Source of the DNA: Patiria miniata
Taxonomy: Eukaryota; Echinodermata; Asteroidea; Valvatida; Asterinidae
Assembly: GCF_015706575.1 (NCBI RefSeq)
Contig: NW_024037076.1
Span: 10,140,777-10,204,776 of the forward strand
DNA length: 64,000 bases
Direction: 5' to 3'
Position numbers and translations under genes: made by a program. The first letter of the stretch is position 1. Each line of letters starts with the position of its first letter. This document shows, piece by piece, positions 12,101-27,100 of this stretch. Under the pieces are notes generated by a model. It did not search any database, was not told the origin of the DNA, and saw only the letters and a program-made list of their open reading frames with translations.

Positions 12101-15100
12101 GTGGTTCATTCATTGAACTCCTGAGGCCACATCCCACCTAAAGTGAGACCGTACAACCCACTATCGTCGCTAGTGATGGGCCACCCCAAGTTGAACCTGG
12201 AGCGGTGGATGTGACTTGATGGGTGGTTTATCGTGTTTATAGTTAATCGCAATTTAATCAAATGGATCAAACGTGAGTAAATTAAGGGCGTGTCCCAAAA
12301 AAGAAATGATATTTTTTTTTTATTTTAGATATTCTGTTGTGCGATCTGAGGCAATTTCTGACCACTTTAACCTATCTTTTTTTTTTAAGAAAAGATGGTG
12401 GTTTACTCATTGCCTGCCTTTATTGCCAAATTACTTGAAACAAAAAATGATTCTTTTTTTGGGGGGGGGGGGTGGGGGGCATGGCCCCTTTGGCCACCCC
12501 CCCCCCCCCCCGATTCGCCCTTGGAGTACATATTGTACAAATATTTTGAAGTCAGATTCTGTTGGAGTGGTGTAAATCGAGGATTTTCTTTTGTTCCTCT
12601 TCCCTTTTTCTTTTACTTTTTGGCAACAGCTCTCGACAGTTTTGTATACGTTTTCTAATCGAGGTCGTCCTCTACTTTGTTGCTGTTCTCGATTCACCGA
12701 TGATGTTGCACGTGTGTGTCCTCGATTTACACCATAAACAAACGTTCCACTGTACTCAAAGTGTGAAGACAACTACAGGGATCTCAGCTACATTTTGACG
12801 GACTTTAAATGTTGTTATTTTCGTGTATTTTATTATTCGACTCTGTGGATGCCGAAACTACAGGCTAGTAGTACAAGCAATATAAGGTTTGACCTTAAAC
12901 AAATTGCAACAATTTTTTTTCACCACAGTGCATTTCTATAAGGTCCCTCAAATGACATACTAAAAGTCTTAAGAAATCCAGGTGGTGGAAATATGCCTAA
13001 TTTGCATAACTCCAAATGGCCGCATATGTTAGGACTTTCGTATTGATTTGGTCATATTTTTCTCATACTAGGTAGATTTTGGAGGTACTTTAAACGGCAG
13101 TTTTAGTCCTTGTACATTGATTTACTTATTATTCTAGTCCAAGGTAAATTTCAAGATCCCTATGTTTCCAAAATTTTCCAAAATGCCGTATAAATTGCAT
13201 AAATGCCATATATCAATTTGCCTAAATTAAAGTTAAAATAATGTATACCATGTGTGGACATGTACCAATTGAATTTTCCCTGATAATCCAAGTCAAATTT
13301 CACAACACAGGCATTGCTATAAGGTCCCTAGGAAGTTGTTAAAAATCCAAGTGGTGGAAATACGCCTAACTTGCATAAATTCAAAAGGCCGCTAATTACA
13401 TGATTTTCATTTGATTCGGCTATATAGTATAGGCCGTTATGTACTTTTATTTTTTTTCTTTTTAAGAAGGAATGTTTGCCATATTTGGAAAGAGTTTACC
13501 TCCCTAAGTTGATCGGATATGCATTGGAGACATTTTTTCTCAGCTACCATGTGGCGGCCATCTTGGAATTAAAAATGGCCGCCATTTCGAGCCTAATTTG
13601 TATCATGTAACTTTGGATCTGATTGTCACATAAAGTTCCTTTTGATGGCAAACCCCATGTTTTTGATACAAAGGAACCCGAGTACATTATTGTTTACTAT
13701 GTACTAAAAAAAAATGGCAGCCATCTTGGATATTTCAAAATGGCCGCCATTTTCGGCTTCTTTGCATAATGAATTCGGACTCGAATGTCGTACGAAGTCA
13801 ATTTCGGTGGCAAACCCTATACATTTGATACCAAGTAATCTTAATGGCCCATTGCTGATGATGTATCCCAGAGGGATGGCAGCCATCTTGGATTTTTCAA
13901 AATAGCTGCCATGTTGGATTTCATTTATAATAACATTGCACATGAATGTCCTATGAAGTCCATGTTTTTGAATGAACTCAAGTAAATCACTGTGGATGGG
14001 GTACTCACAATTGATGGCAGCCATCTTGGATATTTTTATAATTACCGCCATTTTGAACCAATTTGCATATTAAATTTGGACTTGAATGTCGTATGAAGTC
14101 ACTTCTGGTGGCAAACCCCATAAATTTGATACCAGGGAATCCAATTAACACATTTAGGCATCCCAAATGGATGCCAGCCATATTCGATCTTCAAAAATAG
14201 CGGCCATCTTGGATTTCATTTAAATAATAAGGTGGCAACTGAATGTCGTAAGAAATCCATTTTGGTGGCAAACTGCATGTTCTTGATACCAAGGAACCCA
14301 AGTTATAATCATTGATGATGGGGTACTCCACTGGGAGTATACCCCATCAACAATGATTTTCCCGTGTTCCTTGGTATCAAAAACATGGGGTTTGCCATCA
14401 AAATGAACTTCATATGGCAATCAGGTACGAAGTTAGATACAAATTAGGCCCGAAATGGCGGCCATTTTGATTTCCAAGATGGCCGCCACATGGTAGATGG
14501 AAAAAATGTTACCAAAGCATTTCCAGCTTATGAAGGTAAACTCTATCAAAATATGAGAAAAATTCCTTCTTTAGCAAAGAAAAATGCAATGGCCAAAAAA
14601 ACGACATAATATACTCTCTAATAACTCTCGTCCTAAGTTGTTTTTCGGGGTACTCTAAACAACATTTTGTCATTTGACATTGGGGTCATTCAGTGTCAAA
14701 TCACCCCCCAAAACTTTTAAATTTTAAACCCCAACCTCTTCAAATTGGTTAATATTTAGTTAATGGGGAAATTTCGTCTGAAAAGCCGAAATTGTGAGTT
14801 TTAGCGCCATCGGACAAACGGTTTTCGCGCTACCGCCCAGGCAATTTAGGTCAAAATGGACATTTGCTGCCATTTTTTAAATGACCATATCTCTATAATC
14901 TGTGAGCCAAATTTGTTAATCTTGATTTCTTTGGAAAGGTTACACCATGAAAAATCCAAATTTACCATTGTTTTTCATGTCGGGGCTATTAAATAGTATA
15001 ATGACATTTTGACCTTTACTTTGACCTTGACCTAGTGGATCACCCGACATTGAGACTAACTTGGATGAATATTAAACCCCAACACGGTTTCTACAAAATA

Positions 15101-18100
15101 TCAAAAAATAGGGTACAATATTTTTTGTTTGTTTTTTTGCTCATCCCAAAGTGGGCATACGTTTTGCAAAATGTGATATCCCTATGCAGTGTACTAGTGG
15201 ATTTAAAGTAGGGATTCTTGTGTCCCTGAAATGAGTTCATGTACAGGGTGTCACAAGAATGTTAAAAATATTCCTTTTATTTTCTGAGTTGATTTATTAA
15301 TCACTAGATTTGTACGGCCGTAAAGTGTTATGTAACTTCGGAGGTGGATGCTAGGTGAATTATGCAAATCGTAATTCCTTTTCCCATAGCAAAACAATTC
15401 CGGGCTTGCACCCATGTGGGAGGGGTAGAAAACCCACGCCCACGTATTTTCGGATTGAGTTTTGCGGTTTTTGGTTTATTTCTTTCCCGTAATATATAAT
15501 TAAATTTTTGTGATTGATAAATCCTGTGTTGAATCCTCTGTTCTCTTGAGTTATTCCTTGAGTTATTTTGGTCTGAGTAGAGCGGCGCAAGGGTTCGCTC
15601 TGCGACACAGGGATATCACATTTTCCAACACTTACACCAACTTTGACAAGAGCTAGAAACCTAACAAAAAATAGTATACCCCATAGGAAACATAGGATCT
15701 CAAAAGGTACCCAGGACTGGAATGATGATGAAATCAATGTCAAAGGACAAATGGTTGTTCAAAGTACCCCAAAAAGCAATCCAGGACGAGCGAGAGTTAT
15801 GGCCAAATCAGAAATCATGTAATTAGTTGCCATTTTGAATTGATGCAAATTAGGCATATTTCCAAAACTTGGATTTCTTTCCTTTTTAAGGAGCCTTATA
15901 ACAATTTTCGCCAGTTGCGGAATGCATCAAGTATACTTCATGAAACGTTTAAAGTGTCATGTCCTGAGGAGGAAGTCACAGTTTCCTACAACTATCCAGA
16001 CACATGCAGCTGGCAAAAACTAAATACAACGGTTGGAACAAATTTATTACCGAATACATTTGACAATTATTTCATTTCGTTCAGCCCCTGAATGAAGTTG
16101 AATACAAATTTGTCCTTAATTATTCTGTACTGCATCAAATTAAACAGGAACACTTTCCAGATTTGTAATACAATGCCAAATTATTGGTTATTTCCTGGGG
16201 ATGAAATTAATAATAAGTATATAAATCTTGCACGGATGTGATTGAACAAAAAAGAGGCCTATTTAATATTACGCAAATAACAATTCATAAATGGAGCAGT
16301 TTCTGCGCAGGAGCATTTCCTTTGTCTTTTCAAGATAGCCCTTACCCAACCTTGACAAATGATCAGTAAATACCTGAAATCTGAAGCATGTATTCCTTTG
16401 TATTCACACGAAACAAACTAAACGCTTATAGTCTAGCAAAAGCTAACAATAAAAGGAGAAAGTAAGTACTTGTAGAGTATAGCAAATGCATTTCAGTAAA
16501 AGTGTTTGCTTTATTGTTATTTATACGGATGTGAGTTTATGCTTAATTGAAAATTGGTACTAAAAACAAACGCTTGTTTTTATTCATACGGCCTACATCT
16601 TTAAAGAGCATTTTATTTGTAAGCTTGACATAGTGTTTGCCAAACGACAAACACATAGCTATTCCTGATTTCTTTTGAGACTATTGATTAGCCAAATCAA
16701 AAGAGAAAAGAAATGTGAAACAGTCAGAGTTTTTGTTTCAAAACTCGAACACAAATGTGCATGTTATCATGGGTGAATAAATCCTGTATGGCATAATTGT
16801 GTTTGCTGTTCCAACTAATAATAAACAAGCTATATGATCAGAAATGTATCGGAAGCTACGGGCCAACGAATTCGTGTTCATGCATTAGCCACGTAATTGA
16901 GCAAAGTAATTTCTGGAATGAATAGTGTATTAAGTTAAAGCAAAATCAAAAATAAAATCAGGTTTTTTACCAAAGAGACGCAATGCTGACATTTGACCCC
17001 AGTTTGGTCATGTGACATGTAGGTTGGGCTACTGATATTTTGATAAAGTTTGGTTGAATTAGGTCAAAATATGAAGGAGCAATATACAACGTCAATTTTT
17101 TTTTACTAACTTACGGACTAAAGGAGAGACATGATGATTTGTTGAGCTGCTAAAAAAAGCCCAATTGCTGAAATACAAAATGCTTTGCATCGGTCAGAGT
17201 AACATTTTCTTCAAGCTAGAGTTGTCAAACTGTAGTATTTACTTTTGTTTAGGTGCTAGATTTTTTTTTGTCCTCACAGCTTCATACCCCAACATTACTA
17301 GTATACATCCTTTTCCACATGTTCTGCTGTCCCTATGACCACATCTTAATTGGCATCTTTTTTAAACAAAGAAAAGGAAACATAATATCATTTTATCACT
17401 CACCACATTGGCAGATGGTTGATCCTGGAGTGGTGGTTGATCCTGGAGTAGTGGTTGATCCTGGAGTGGTGGTTGGTCCTGGAGTGGTAGTTGATCCTGG
17501 AGTGGTGGTTGATCCTGGAGTGGTGGTTAGTCCTGGAGTGGTTGATCCTGGAATGGTGGTTGACACAGGGGAAGGGATAATGTCATATACAGTTAATTTT
17601 AAGTAGCTGACAAACAATATGACGGATTTGAATGTGTATGTATGAGGCCAAAAGTCAAACTAACATTGCGATTACAGGGTACACTCTCTACTCAGATACG
17701 AAACTCAATAATGATTTCTTCTCAGCTAAACAACAAAATAACAATAAGAGGAACTTTTTGTTGTTTGTTGTTGTTGATGATGTTGTTGGTAAGAATATAA
17801 CAAAAAAAAACGAAAAAAACAATGACACTGTAAGGTTTGTTCGGGTGCTAGAATTTCATTCCCTTCAAACGTTTGCATTCCCCAACGTTACTGGTACACG
17901 AGTACATCCTAATTCATGTATACTGCTCTGATGACGCTCAATTCTAAACTGAGGTTTTATTAAAAAAAAATCAAAACACATAATGTTATTTTTTTTACTC
18001 ACCACATGGGCAGATGGTTCCTGGAATTGTGGTTGGTTCAGCTGTGGAAGGTTGGTGGGAGGAGAGTTGAAATTGTTTTTAATACTGCATCGTTTGATTT

Positions 18101-21100
18101 TACAAATTGTTCTATAATTGAAAAAAAAAACAATGTCCTTGGGTAAAAGTCATAGTTAGGGTTTGGGTTAAGGTTAGGGTTTGGGTTAAGATTAGGGCTA
18201 GGGTTAGAGTAAGGCTTAGGGTTAGGGCAAGGGTTAGGATTAGATGGTTAGGGTTAAGGTTGTGAAACATTGGTATCGGAGAACATAGGTATGCACTCCT
18301 CTGGACTTGTGATAAAATATCGACCAGAATCAGATAAGCCAGGTAGGCACAATCACAACATCAAGCTAAAACAAGATTAACGGTTTACAAGCTGTCGTAT
18401 TTGTAATTACAAGATCGCTCTTTGGATGCGAAACATGAGCTTTATACAGAACAATACATGTACTTTGACAAGCATTTCTTGGCTTGACTTATTATGAACA
18501 ACCTACATTGAAAGTGCTGGACTCGTTTGAATTTCCGTTTTGAAACATTAATTATTCCGGAAGAAAACAATCAAGTATGATTTGTGTTTTAAGTACAAAA
18601 ACACTAACCACAAAACATAGACAGTGTTTGTCAATGGTCACCACATGTGAGGTCTCCCCCATTCTTTTTCCTACTACTTTATCTCATGATCTGAGTCATA
18701 ACAAACTGATGAAAAATTCGTTTGGGCCGTTTCCATGAAAAGGCGTGTTTTGTTTGAATGTGCCATTAATGGTGTTTATTTTGTTAAGGTAATCGAGATC
18801 ACCTTCATTCTGAATCAAGACTAAGCAGCACTGCATTTAGGCGTGCAGCGGTTGTTGTACAACTGTTGAGGTGGCTGATCATGTTGATAGTTAATCTGAA
18901 TTTCCTTAAACTGATCTAGAGTCTAGAGTGAAGCTGCAACATGGCATATAGCAGGACAGATTTGAAAATGTAGTTGAATGGATCAAAATTCAAGACATTT
19001 TGCATCAATATGTTAAAGCCACACGAATTCTTAATTTTTATGCAAAGTAATCGACACAAATGTCAACCAAATGTTATCAGGTTGTGGTCTTTGTTTGTTT
19101 GGCACACACGCACAAATCATTTCGAGAAGTTGGGGATCTGGTGTCGGATTAAACTGTCTCAACGTTCCATTTGAGCTGTCTTCAAGATTTTGTGTTCTTC
19201 ACATTAAGAACACATTTCACATTATTGTTCGACTAAGACAATAACTTTCGAACGACTAACATTTGGATGGTGTTGTAAGAGATCCTTCTACTGGAGGGGT
19301 GGTTGATCCTGCAGTGGTGGGTGTTGCTGGAGGGATGGCTTGTGCCAGAGTGGTGGTTGGTGTTGTGGGAGGTCCACCTACTCGGTGGGTGGTTGATCCT
19401 GCAGTGGTGGATGCTCCTGGAGGGAGGGCTTGTGCCAGAGTGGTGTTTGTTGGTGTTGTGGGAGGTCCACCTACTCGGTGGGTGGTTGATCCTGCAGTGG
19501 TGGATGTTCCTGGAGAGATGGCTTGTGCCAGAGTGGTGGTCGGTGTTGTAGGAGATCCATCTACTGGAGGGGTGGTTGATCCTGCAGTGGTGGATGTTCC
19601 TGGAGGGATGGCTTGTGCCAGAGTGGTGGTTGGTGTTGTGGGAGGTCCACCTACTCGGTGGGTGGTTGATCCTGCAGTGGTGGATGCTCCTGGAGGGAGG
19701 GCTTGTGCCAGAGTGGTGTTTGACGGTGTTGGAGATCCATCTACGACGGAACAGTTGGTGGAAGGGTGGTTGACCCTAAAGTGGTTCTTAATTGTACATT
19801 TACATCCCATACCCCCCCCCCCCTGGAATTTACATGAACAAGTACGTTTACGTACTTAAAAGTGAGCACCAACTTGCCTCAAAATGATCACCCTCTTATA
19901 TATAATAAGAAGGTGATCTATAGGTAAGAATTATTGGCAATACGTCAGTGCTCGGACAACAAAATCGACATACATGTATAAGAACACACGGTAGAATGAG
20001 AAGGTTTTGAGCAAGTCAGAGGGCATGTTTGTGTAAGATTCGTTTCTCTTTATTCTCACCAGGACACAATCAAGAGGGCATATCAGAGTTTGATAATGGG
20101 CTCTTTACTCATAAGAGTTATCGAGCAAGAGGCCATGGTAGTCTTTAATTACTCTTTACTCACGTGAAGACAAAGGTAAGGGGGCACAAAAGCAAGAGGG
20201 CATGTGTTTGATTAGTAGCTCTTTACTAGTGTCACGTGAGGACACAAGCAGGCATGTTAGTGTTTCTGTTTAATCACACGAGGACACAAGCAAGGGCGGA
20301 TCCAGAACACCATTGTTGGGGGGGGGGGGTGCAAAACGAATGATGATGGCGTGGAATTCGGGGCCTACATAAGGGCCCCGGAACTTGTATTGTTTCTAGC
20401 TGCTATGTGGTGCGATCTGAGTCAATTTCCGACCACGTTTAACCTTTTTTTTGTTGTTGAAAAGATGATGGTGTACGCATTGACTTCCTTTTTGTCTGCG
20501 ACGTATTTTTTTTTTTTTTGGGGGGGGGGGGAGGCATGGCCTCCTTTGCGCCCCCTGGATTCGCCGTTGGACACAAACAAGACGATACGTTAGCGTTTGA
20601 TTAGTGGCTCCTTGCTCACGCAAGTAAACAATCAAGATGGCATGTTAATGTTTTATTAGTGGCTGATTTCTCATGTAAGGACAAAATCAAGATTTGACTG
20701 ATCTTGTTGGTTTCACGATAGAACTACAACACACTTACCTTAGCTCAGAGAGTGTTTTTAGGTTTCATTAATCTTGCAAAACGTGTTTCATAAATAATTT
20801 CGTTTCCAGAGCGGGATTTCGTACTTTCCAGTTAGTACTCAAGAATCTTTTTTTTTAATTTAGTTTAAGACAATCGAGTCACGACCTAGCTAATGCAGCT
20901 GCCCAATTTCATTATAAATGTGTTTTGTTCATAAACACATGCGCCAAATTAAAATTGTAACCATGTGTTAACATTTTAAGCTCCCGAATTAGATTTCGAG
21001 GTAAATTTGTCGTTTACTTTTAAGCCATACATGAAGATACTGGATTTACCTTGAAAACTTATTCACACCTTTTTTACAAAAATAAATCGCGAATTTGACA

Positions 21101-24100
21101 GGTATGATTCATTAGCTTTTCAACGACGAATTCGGGGAGAAATGTTTGAGATACGGCCAATTCAAAAAAGAGTGCCGCTTTATCATCTTGCACACTGTCT
21201 TAACCCTCCCATACGTATAGCTATCACAAACTGTCAAAAACATGTATCCCAACCGCTCTTGACAGTTTTTGTACAGGCTGTTCTCCAACTGCCAAAAATC
21301 TCTATGGATTCAACTGTACAACTGTCAGAGCCTATTGAAGAAGTTTGGCGGATAGTGTGACCACAAATACAGGTACAGCTTGTGTAGCAGCCATTTGTAA
21401 ATGGTCAATAATATTGTACCCAATATGAGGGCAGTTTGCAGATTTTGTGAAATCTGCCATCTGATAGTTTTTTGACATGTAGGGCAACGCTCTACAGATT
21501 GTCACTGACCACAAGAACCTTGATTGGTGGAACAGTTTTAAACGTCTGGTTTAAAACCGGGTAAGGGTCAGGTTGCTCAAAATGGCCCTCACCGAACATT
21601 ATCGACTACCAGGCCCTAGGCTAACCGATTATAACCGGACGTTTTAAAAACTGCCCCAAAATCTTTATAGTTTTTATTAATATTCACATTCACACATTAC
21701 TTTTTTGGTCAAAGACTTAAAACAAAAAGCAGAACAGTTACAGATTCTGACGATGGTTTGGTCAAGAGGTATGTTCAGGGTCCGTTTCTATGAACGGATT
21801 GTGTATTGACCAAAAACAGCGCCCCAGTGGGAAGAAGGTGCCCCCCTCCCCCCTTCCCCACACACACTTTTTGACGTTACGGAGGCCAGGTGTGCGGTGA
21901 AACAAACCTGTCTAACTTTCAGTACGGATGAAATTGGGTTTCCCTCCACCTGCAACATCACGCTCCCCCCACCCCTCACCTCCTAGGATCACAACAGAAC
22001 ATTGTTGTTCAAAAATGTCAACAGAAGAGCTACACACCTTTAATACCTATTATTTTCCTAAAGAATTGAAGGGGAAAGCCACTCATTGATGTAGGTAGTA
22101 AGCTCGAAGACTGTACGTGATTCAATAGTCGGCTTTTGGTTAAAGTCTTCTTTCAGTAAATACTAGGCCTGCAGGGCGTACGGATAGTTTTGAAGGGCGC
22201 TATTCATTGAAATTGAGTTCTGGAACACAAACAGCTTAAAATTGCTCTACCGAACAATCGCTATTACGAACAAGTTTTGTGGATCCCTCAATGATCCTTA
22301 ACGTTCCACATTACTGTATTTCAGAAAGGTTACGAATTTTCGAAAAAGAAGAGTAACTTTGATTGAATAGGTACACGAGCTTGATCGGATCTCGGAGGCA
22401 GCGAGCCGAAAAATTCGTGTTCAGGCATAAGTAACGTGATTGTGCCCCCTAATTTCTGGAAGGAGTAGTATTTTGAGAAGCAAAATCAGGCGTTCGACCC
22501 CAGTGACCCCATGATGGCCTTTGATCCCAGTGTGGTCAAATGCTCCCCTACTCACGCTCAGAAAAAAAATTAAAAATTGAGAATATAATAAAAAGTTAAG
22601 GAATATTGGTAAAAATTTGCTTTGCCCCCCCCCGAAAAAAAACAAAACAAAACAAAACAAAAACCCGGCGACGCCCATGCCCCAGGGGCAGGAGAGGCAG
22701 TCTTGCTTTCTAAAATGTTCACTGGCAAATTGTTAATTTAGAGTCTGTTACATTATGCAAGACATTATGCACATCTGAATACGGTGGCATTGGGAGGGGG
22801 GGGAGTGGGGGAACCTGGGAAATTGAACTGCCTGCTATTCATCCAGTGGTCTAAAAAAAGTATACACGGGTGTATATGTATTTATGTAAATGTTCCAGAT
22901 TCCAGCGCTACTGCTCAAAAAGTATACAGTTGCCCAAAAAATGTTCTTACTAGATATAAAAATCCACTCGCTGACCTACTCATGGCGAAAAGGAAATTAT
23001 TTTGAGTGCCCCTACAAGTGCCCTTGTATTGTAGAGCCCCAAACTACTATAAATATACATTTTAAAAAGCGTTTTTGTAATTTTTGTTTTTGTAAGTGTA
23101 AGGATTGATGCTTTGTCGTGATATAGTGCTTTTGTGACATTACTTTGCGTGTTGGCTTGATGGCGTTCGTAGAAAAACAGGAAAAAAACGATTGATGTGC
23201 AGCCCCAAAACATACGAAATTGGACAAAACTCGTGGCAACGGCCCTGATATTGATTTAAAAAGTCATTTTGGTCACGTACTTCCCAATTCCTTTTTTCGC
23301 ACTCGGCATTCAGAATGCCATCCCCACTTCCTTCATAAGATTATGTGAAGCTCATCTGCCCTTCCAAGCGCCCTGTTTGCAGGGCGGGGGTACGAGTAGC
23401 CTTTCACCAAGGCCATCGTGGCTTCTCTCAACCGCATTCAAAGCGGCGAAAACGCGACTGGAGATGGAGACCACACATCCGAGTAGCAAAGCCACGTGGG
23501 CCTTTTGCAACTTGTCGGGAAATTCTTATGTTTTTCTTTAAAATCTCGATTTTTGCTACCCCAAAAGTTACCCCAAAGCTAACGCAATGTGGGTCTAAAG
23601 AAAAACAGGAAACCTGAATGGCGCCCCCTATTTTTAAAGAAAATCTGCGTGTAGCATTCATCAAGTCCTGCGCATTGCTTAAGTTACGCACTGTTTCGTG
23701 AAATCGGCTGATGGAAATATTTACACCCACGCGCAGCCTATTAAGCTGTCGGTGACTTCAGACCATTGTTAGTCAACACTATTCATCATGAACGACTAAT
23801 AGGCGAAAAGCTACCAAAAGCAAGTCTTGCTCACTTTGTAGAGTAAAACAACCCACAATTCAAGTGATACACATGCAGTGCAGAACAGAACAGTTAGCTG
23901 AAAGTCCACACCACGTGGCCACAGCATTCAAACTTGTCGAAAAGTGTAAAATGGATTGAAGTCCACATCTAAACTCACTTTTATTTCTTTCATAGTGTTT
24001 CTGTTTATTCAAAATAGATCTCGAGTGCAAGAAAGTGTCATTGTAAAGTTTTGAAAGCTTTGGACGACGTCCATAATGTAACCTATTCAATAGGTCTGAT

Positions 24101-27100
24101 TCGATCAATAAACTCAGTCTTCGTCACAGAATTGATAACTTCATTATAGCCTGCGCATTGAGGCTTGGTTTAAAGAAATGTACGGAGACCAAGCGTGCCC
24201 TCAGTTATTGTACGTCCGAAAGTTGGGCAAAGTGATTTGCATAGTGTGAAGTTTGTACTTCCCGCTCAAAGACAACTTTTAACAAGTTTTCTCATGTGGG
24301 CTACGAACAGGGAAGAACAACATAATATTTTGTCGAGAAAATTCTCTCGTTTTTTTAGGAAGCAAAGCTCCTACCACGCTCCTGAGGTATGTCACTGTGG
24401 GAGGGTGATCTTAAAGAAACTTCCCATTGAGTATTGTTGTGTCATATGGTCGTTTTGTGAGAGAAATTGTGGTATTTTCGTGACAGTGAGACCAAATGAT
24501 TCGTTGCATTGTAGTTTTGTACTCGTGTGTAGTGTATGTACACAGTCACTGTCCAGCCATGTGTTGAACTTTGACGTTCACATTGTATTTACTTTGACAT
24601 TCTATTGTGCATATGAGCTTGAATGCTTGAAGTGTTGTAATGTAAGAATACATTTATTGTAGTTCAGGAAATTATAGTCGTCGTTTCATCATAATTGTAC
24701 ATTTTGTTTGAACACTCTTCCGCTTTAATTAGAGGACCGTTCCTCCTTCCTTCCCCCTTAATTGACGTGGGAGCTGGTTCACTTCAGAAACAAGAATGCA
24801 AAAGGGGTCAATTCAATTGTTTCAAATTAATATGCATTTATTGTGTTATGAAACGATTCTTGTGTCGAAGAACCTGAACTTGTACTCTCGAATGTTGTCA
24901 ATTATTCGATCTACCAATTCAGACTTAACATAACAATCGTATTTGCTACCTCAAAATCTATACCAGCAAAGATTATCTGGAAATTATCTTTCTATTTTTC
25001 TCCAAACCAGTTTCATTCCTTTCAATAAAAGTTGTTTTGCCCACACCCGACTGCATGTCAGTCGGTCAGGCGCGATTCTACGTAGGGGGGGGGGGGGGTA
25101 TGGGGCCCCAAGAAATAGTGTCTAGCCCCCCCCCCCCCAAAAAAAAAAAAAAAAAAAAAAAAAATCCATAAACAAAATGTACTGGCAAAATGTCAGAATT
25201 TTACGTACACTTTTAGTTAATATAGTTTGCTCTATTGTAGGATTTTATCAGCGCTCCCCATTCGCTCGTACCCTTGCCTTTCGCCCAGGCCATCGTGGCT
25301 TAGAGCGGAGGAGTTGCGAAGACCCGAAGCGACTGGAGCAACGATTAACTCAGCACGCACGAGTGGCAGAGCCACGAGGCCTTTTACAACTTGATTTTGT
25401 TGAATTATTCATAGTTTTTATGCAAATAAGAAGCGTGCTGAAGCTTAACCAATCACAACGTGGATTTTGCCTAGTCGCTTCCATTTTTAAAAGAAGGGTG
25501 AGTAAGGAAAACGTAAGAGCAAATAACTGTAGGTTCAGATAAAAAATAAATTCTTACCCGCAAATAATTTCTTGAAATACCTTTATAAGTACAGTTAAAA
25601 TAAGATAGTGTAAGAACAATAAGCCATTTGAGAGTAACCTATACCATTTGGGATTTACATTTGAAAAACGTCTGGTACAATGACTTGCTCAGAATGCTTG
25701 GCACATTTTAACTGTGAATTCTCCAGACCAAAGACACTGTTGCTAATCACATGATTCGGGGCAAGCTCTTGCATAGTTACGTAAGAGACGCTCAGCACCA
25801 ATACATCGTTCACAATGGGTGAGAATGGCACAAAGACACCAGACCATGCCGGAGCTGGGGGTTGCTAGCATAAGGCTTGCCCCGAATCATGTGATATAGT
25901 AACAGTCTCTTTGGTCGGGAGAATGCTAGGTTAAAACGTGCAAAGCATTGTATTATTAAGTCAGCGTTCCAGATTTTATTCAAATTTAACACGCAAATGG
26001 CTTATTACGCGGTCACGATCTCGTGAAAAACTAGACTCGCATTTTTTGTTTTTAAATTTTGTGCAAGCATCCGGGCGCGTCGACGCGTCCAGGTAGTAGC
26101 TATGCACGCACAAACAGGCTGCTGATTGGTTGGAATTTTGCTAACTTTTGGGGTAGCAAAAATCGAGATTTTAAAGAAAAACATAAGAATTTCCCGACAA
26201 GTTGCAAAAGGCCCACGTGGCTTTGCTACTCGGATGTGTGGTCTCCATCTCCAGTCGCGTTTTCGCCGCTTTGAATGCGGTTGAGAGAAGCCACGATGGC
26301 CTTGGTGAAAGGCTACTCGTACCCCCGCCCTGCAAACAGGGCGCTTGGAAGGGCAGATGAGCTTCACATAATCTTATGAAGGAAGTGGGGATGGCATTCT
26401 GGGTAATTTATCACGACCTTTGTATAAAGCATCTGGCTGCAGCTGTAGACCGCGGTTAGCCAATGCGCGCAAATACTATCCGAAAAGTTTGCCATAGAAA
26501 TGCATACACATCATAACGGATGTGATTTCTTTTTCATTGTGGACACATTTTGAGCGTCGAATGATATGAATTTCAACCCTTCGTGAATTAGAAACAGATT
26601 TTACAGTTTTACAGATCATTTTCTACATTATTATGCTTAAAAGCAAAAAAGGGAACCGCATTTATGAATGAGAATAAAAGAGTGACGATTGACTCAGTTT
26701 TAATGGCCGTTTCAAACCTTGAAGGGTCGTAGCCATGACGCCTTTCCGGTCACAGGTCACGCAAAATCTATCCAATCAGAACGTTGAATCGTCAGCCCTT
26801 CCCAGCGTCCTGTTCGAGGGGCGGGGGGGGGGTGGGTACGAGCGAACGCTCCCCCTAAAAAATATGACACGAGCCTCCCCTCCACGTATTGATTTTCAGA
26901 GGCCTAAGTACGGAAGCGTTAAAGGGACATAATACAAACTAAAAAAAAAAGCACTTAGTCATAATAATGACTTATACCTCATAATAATGACTTATACCTC
27001 ATAATTATGACTTAAATCTCATAATTATGACTAATTATTAAGTCATAATTACGACTTATATTTCATAATTATGACTTAGTATTAGGTCATAATTACGACT

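Larger units (their letters stand above)
9930..17800. repeat. Duplication copy B (about 7.9 kb)
   Basis: Direct partner of 1884-9128, separated from it by about 0.8 kb of single-copy sequence (9129-9929). It is longer mainly because mucin exon 6 has 27 extra 24-bp units. After the right border, alignment to copy A resumes only in the telomere-like stretch and the GGTATyGGrGAACATAGGTAT block (9185-9215 versus 18265-18295). In between, copy B has the extra segment holding micro-exon 4. Confidence 0.9.
23236..25075. repeat. Interspersed repeat family R2, copy with two insertions
   Basis: It shares with 32400-33690, 36655-37165 and 46555-47660 the blocks CGTACTTCCCAA, GGAAACCyGAATGGCGCCCC, TTACGCACTGTTTCGTGA, GTGTCATTGTAAAGTTT and GCATTGAGGCTTGGT. 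Here it is interrupted by a 256-bp repeat (23312-23569) and by a block of about 615 bp (24179-24792). No clear protein. Class unknown; it could be the 3' part of a larger element. Confidence 0.6.

Noticed and set aside
23345-23617. 90-residue frame repeated at 26005-26367
   Set aside because: It is the translation of an identical inverted 256-bp repeat; there is no start or stop logic shared beyond the repeat.
24195-24662. 155-residue plus frame in the R2 insertion
   Set aside because: Cys/Val/Phe-rich translation without domain; it falls in a probable non-coding insertion.
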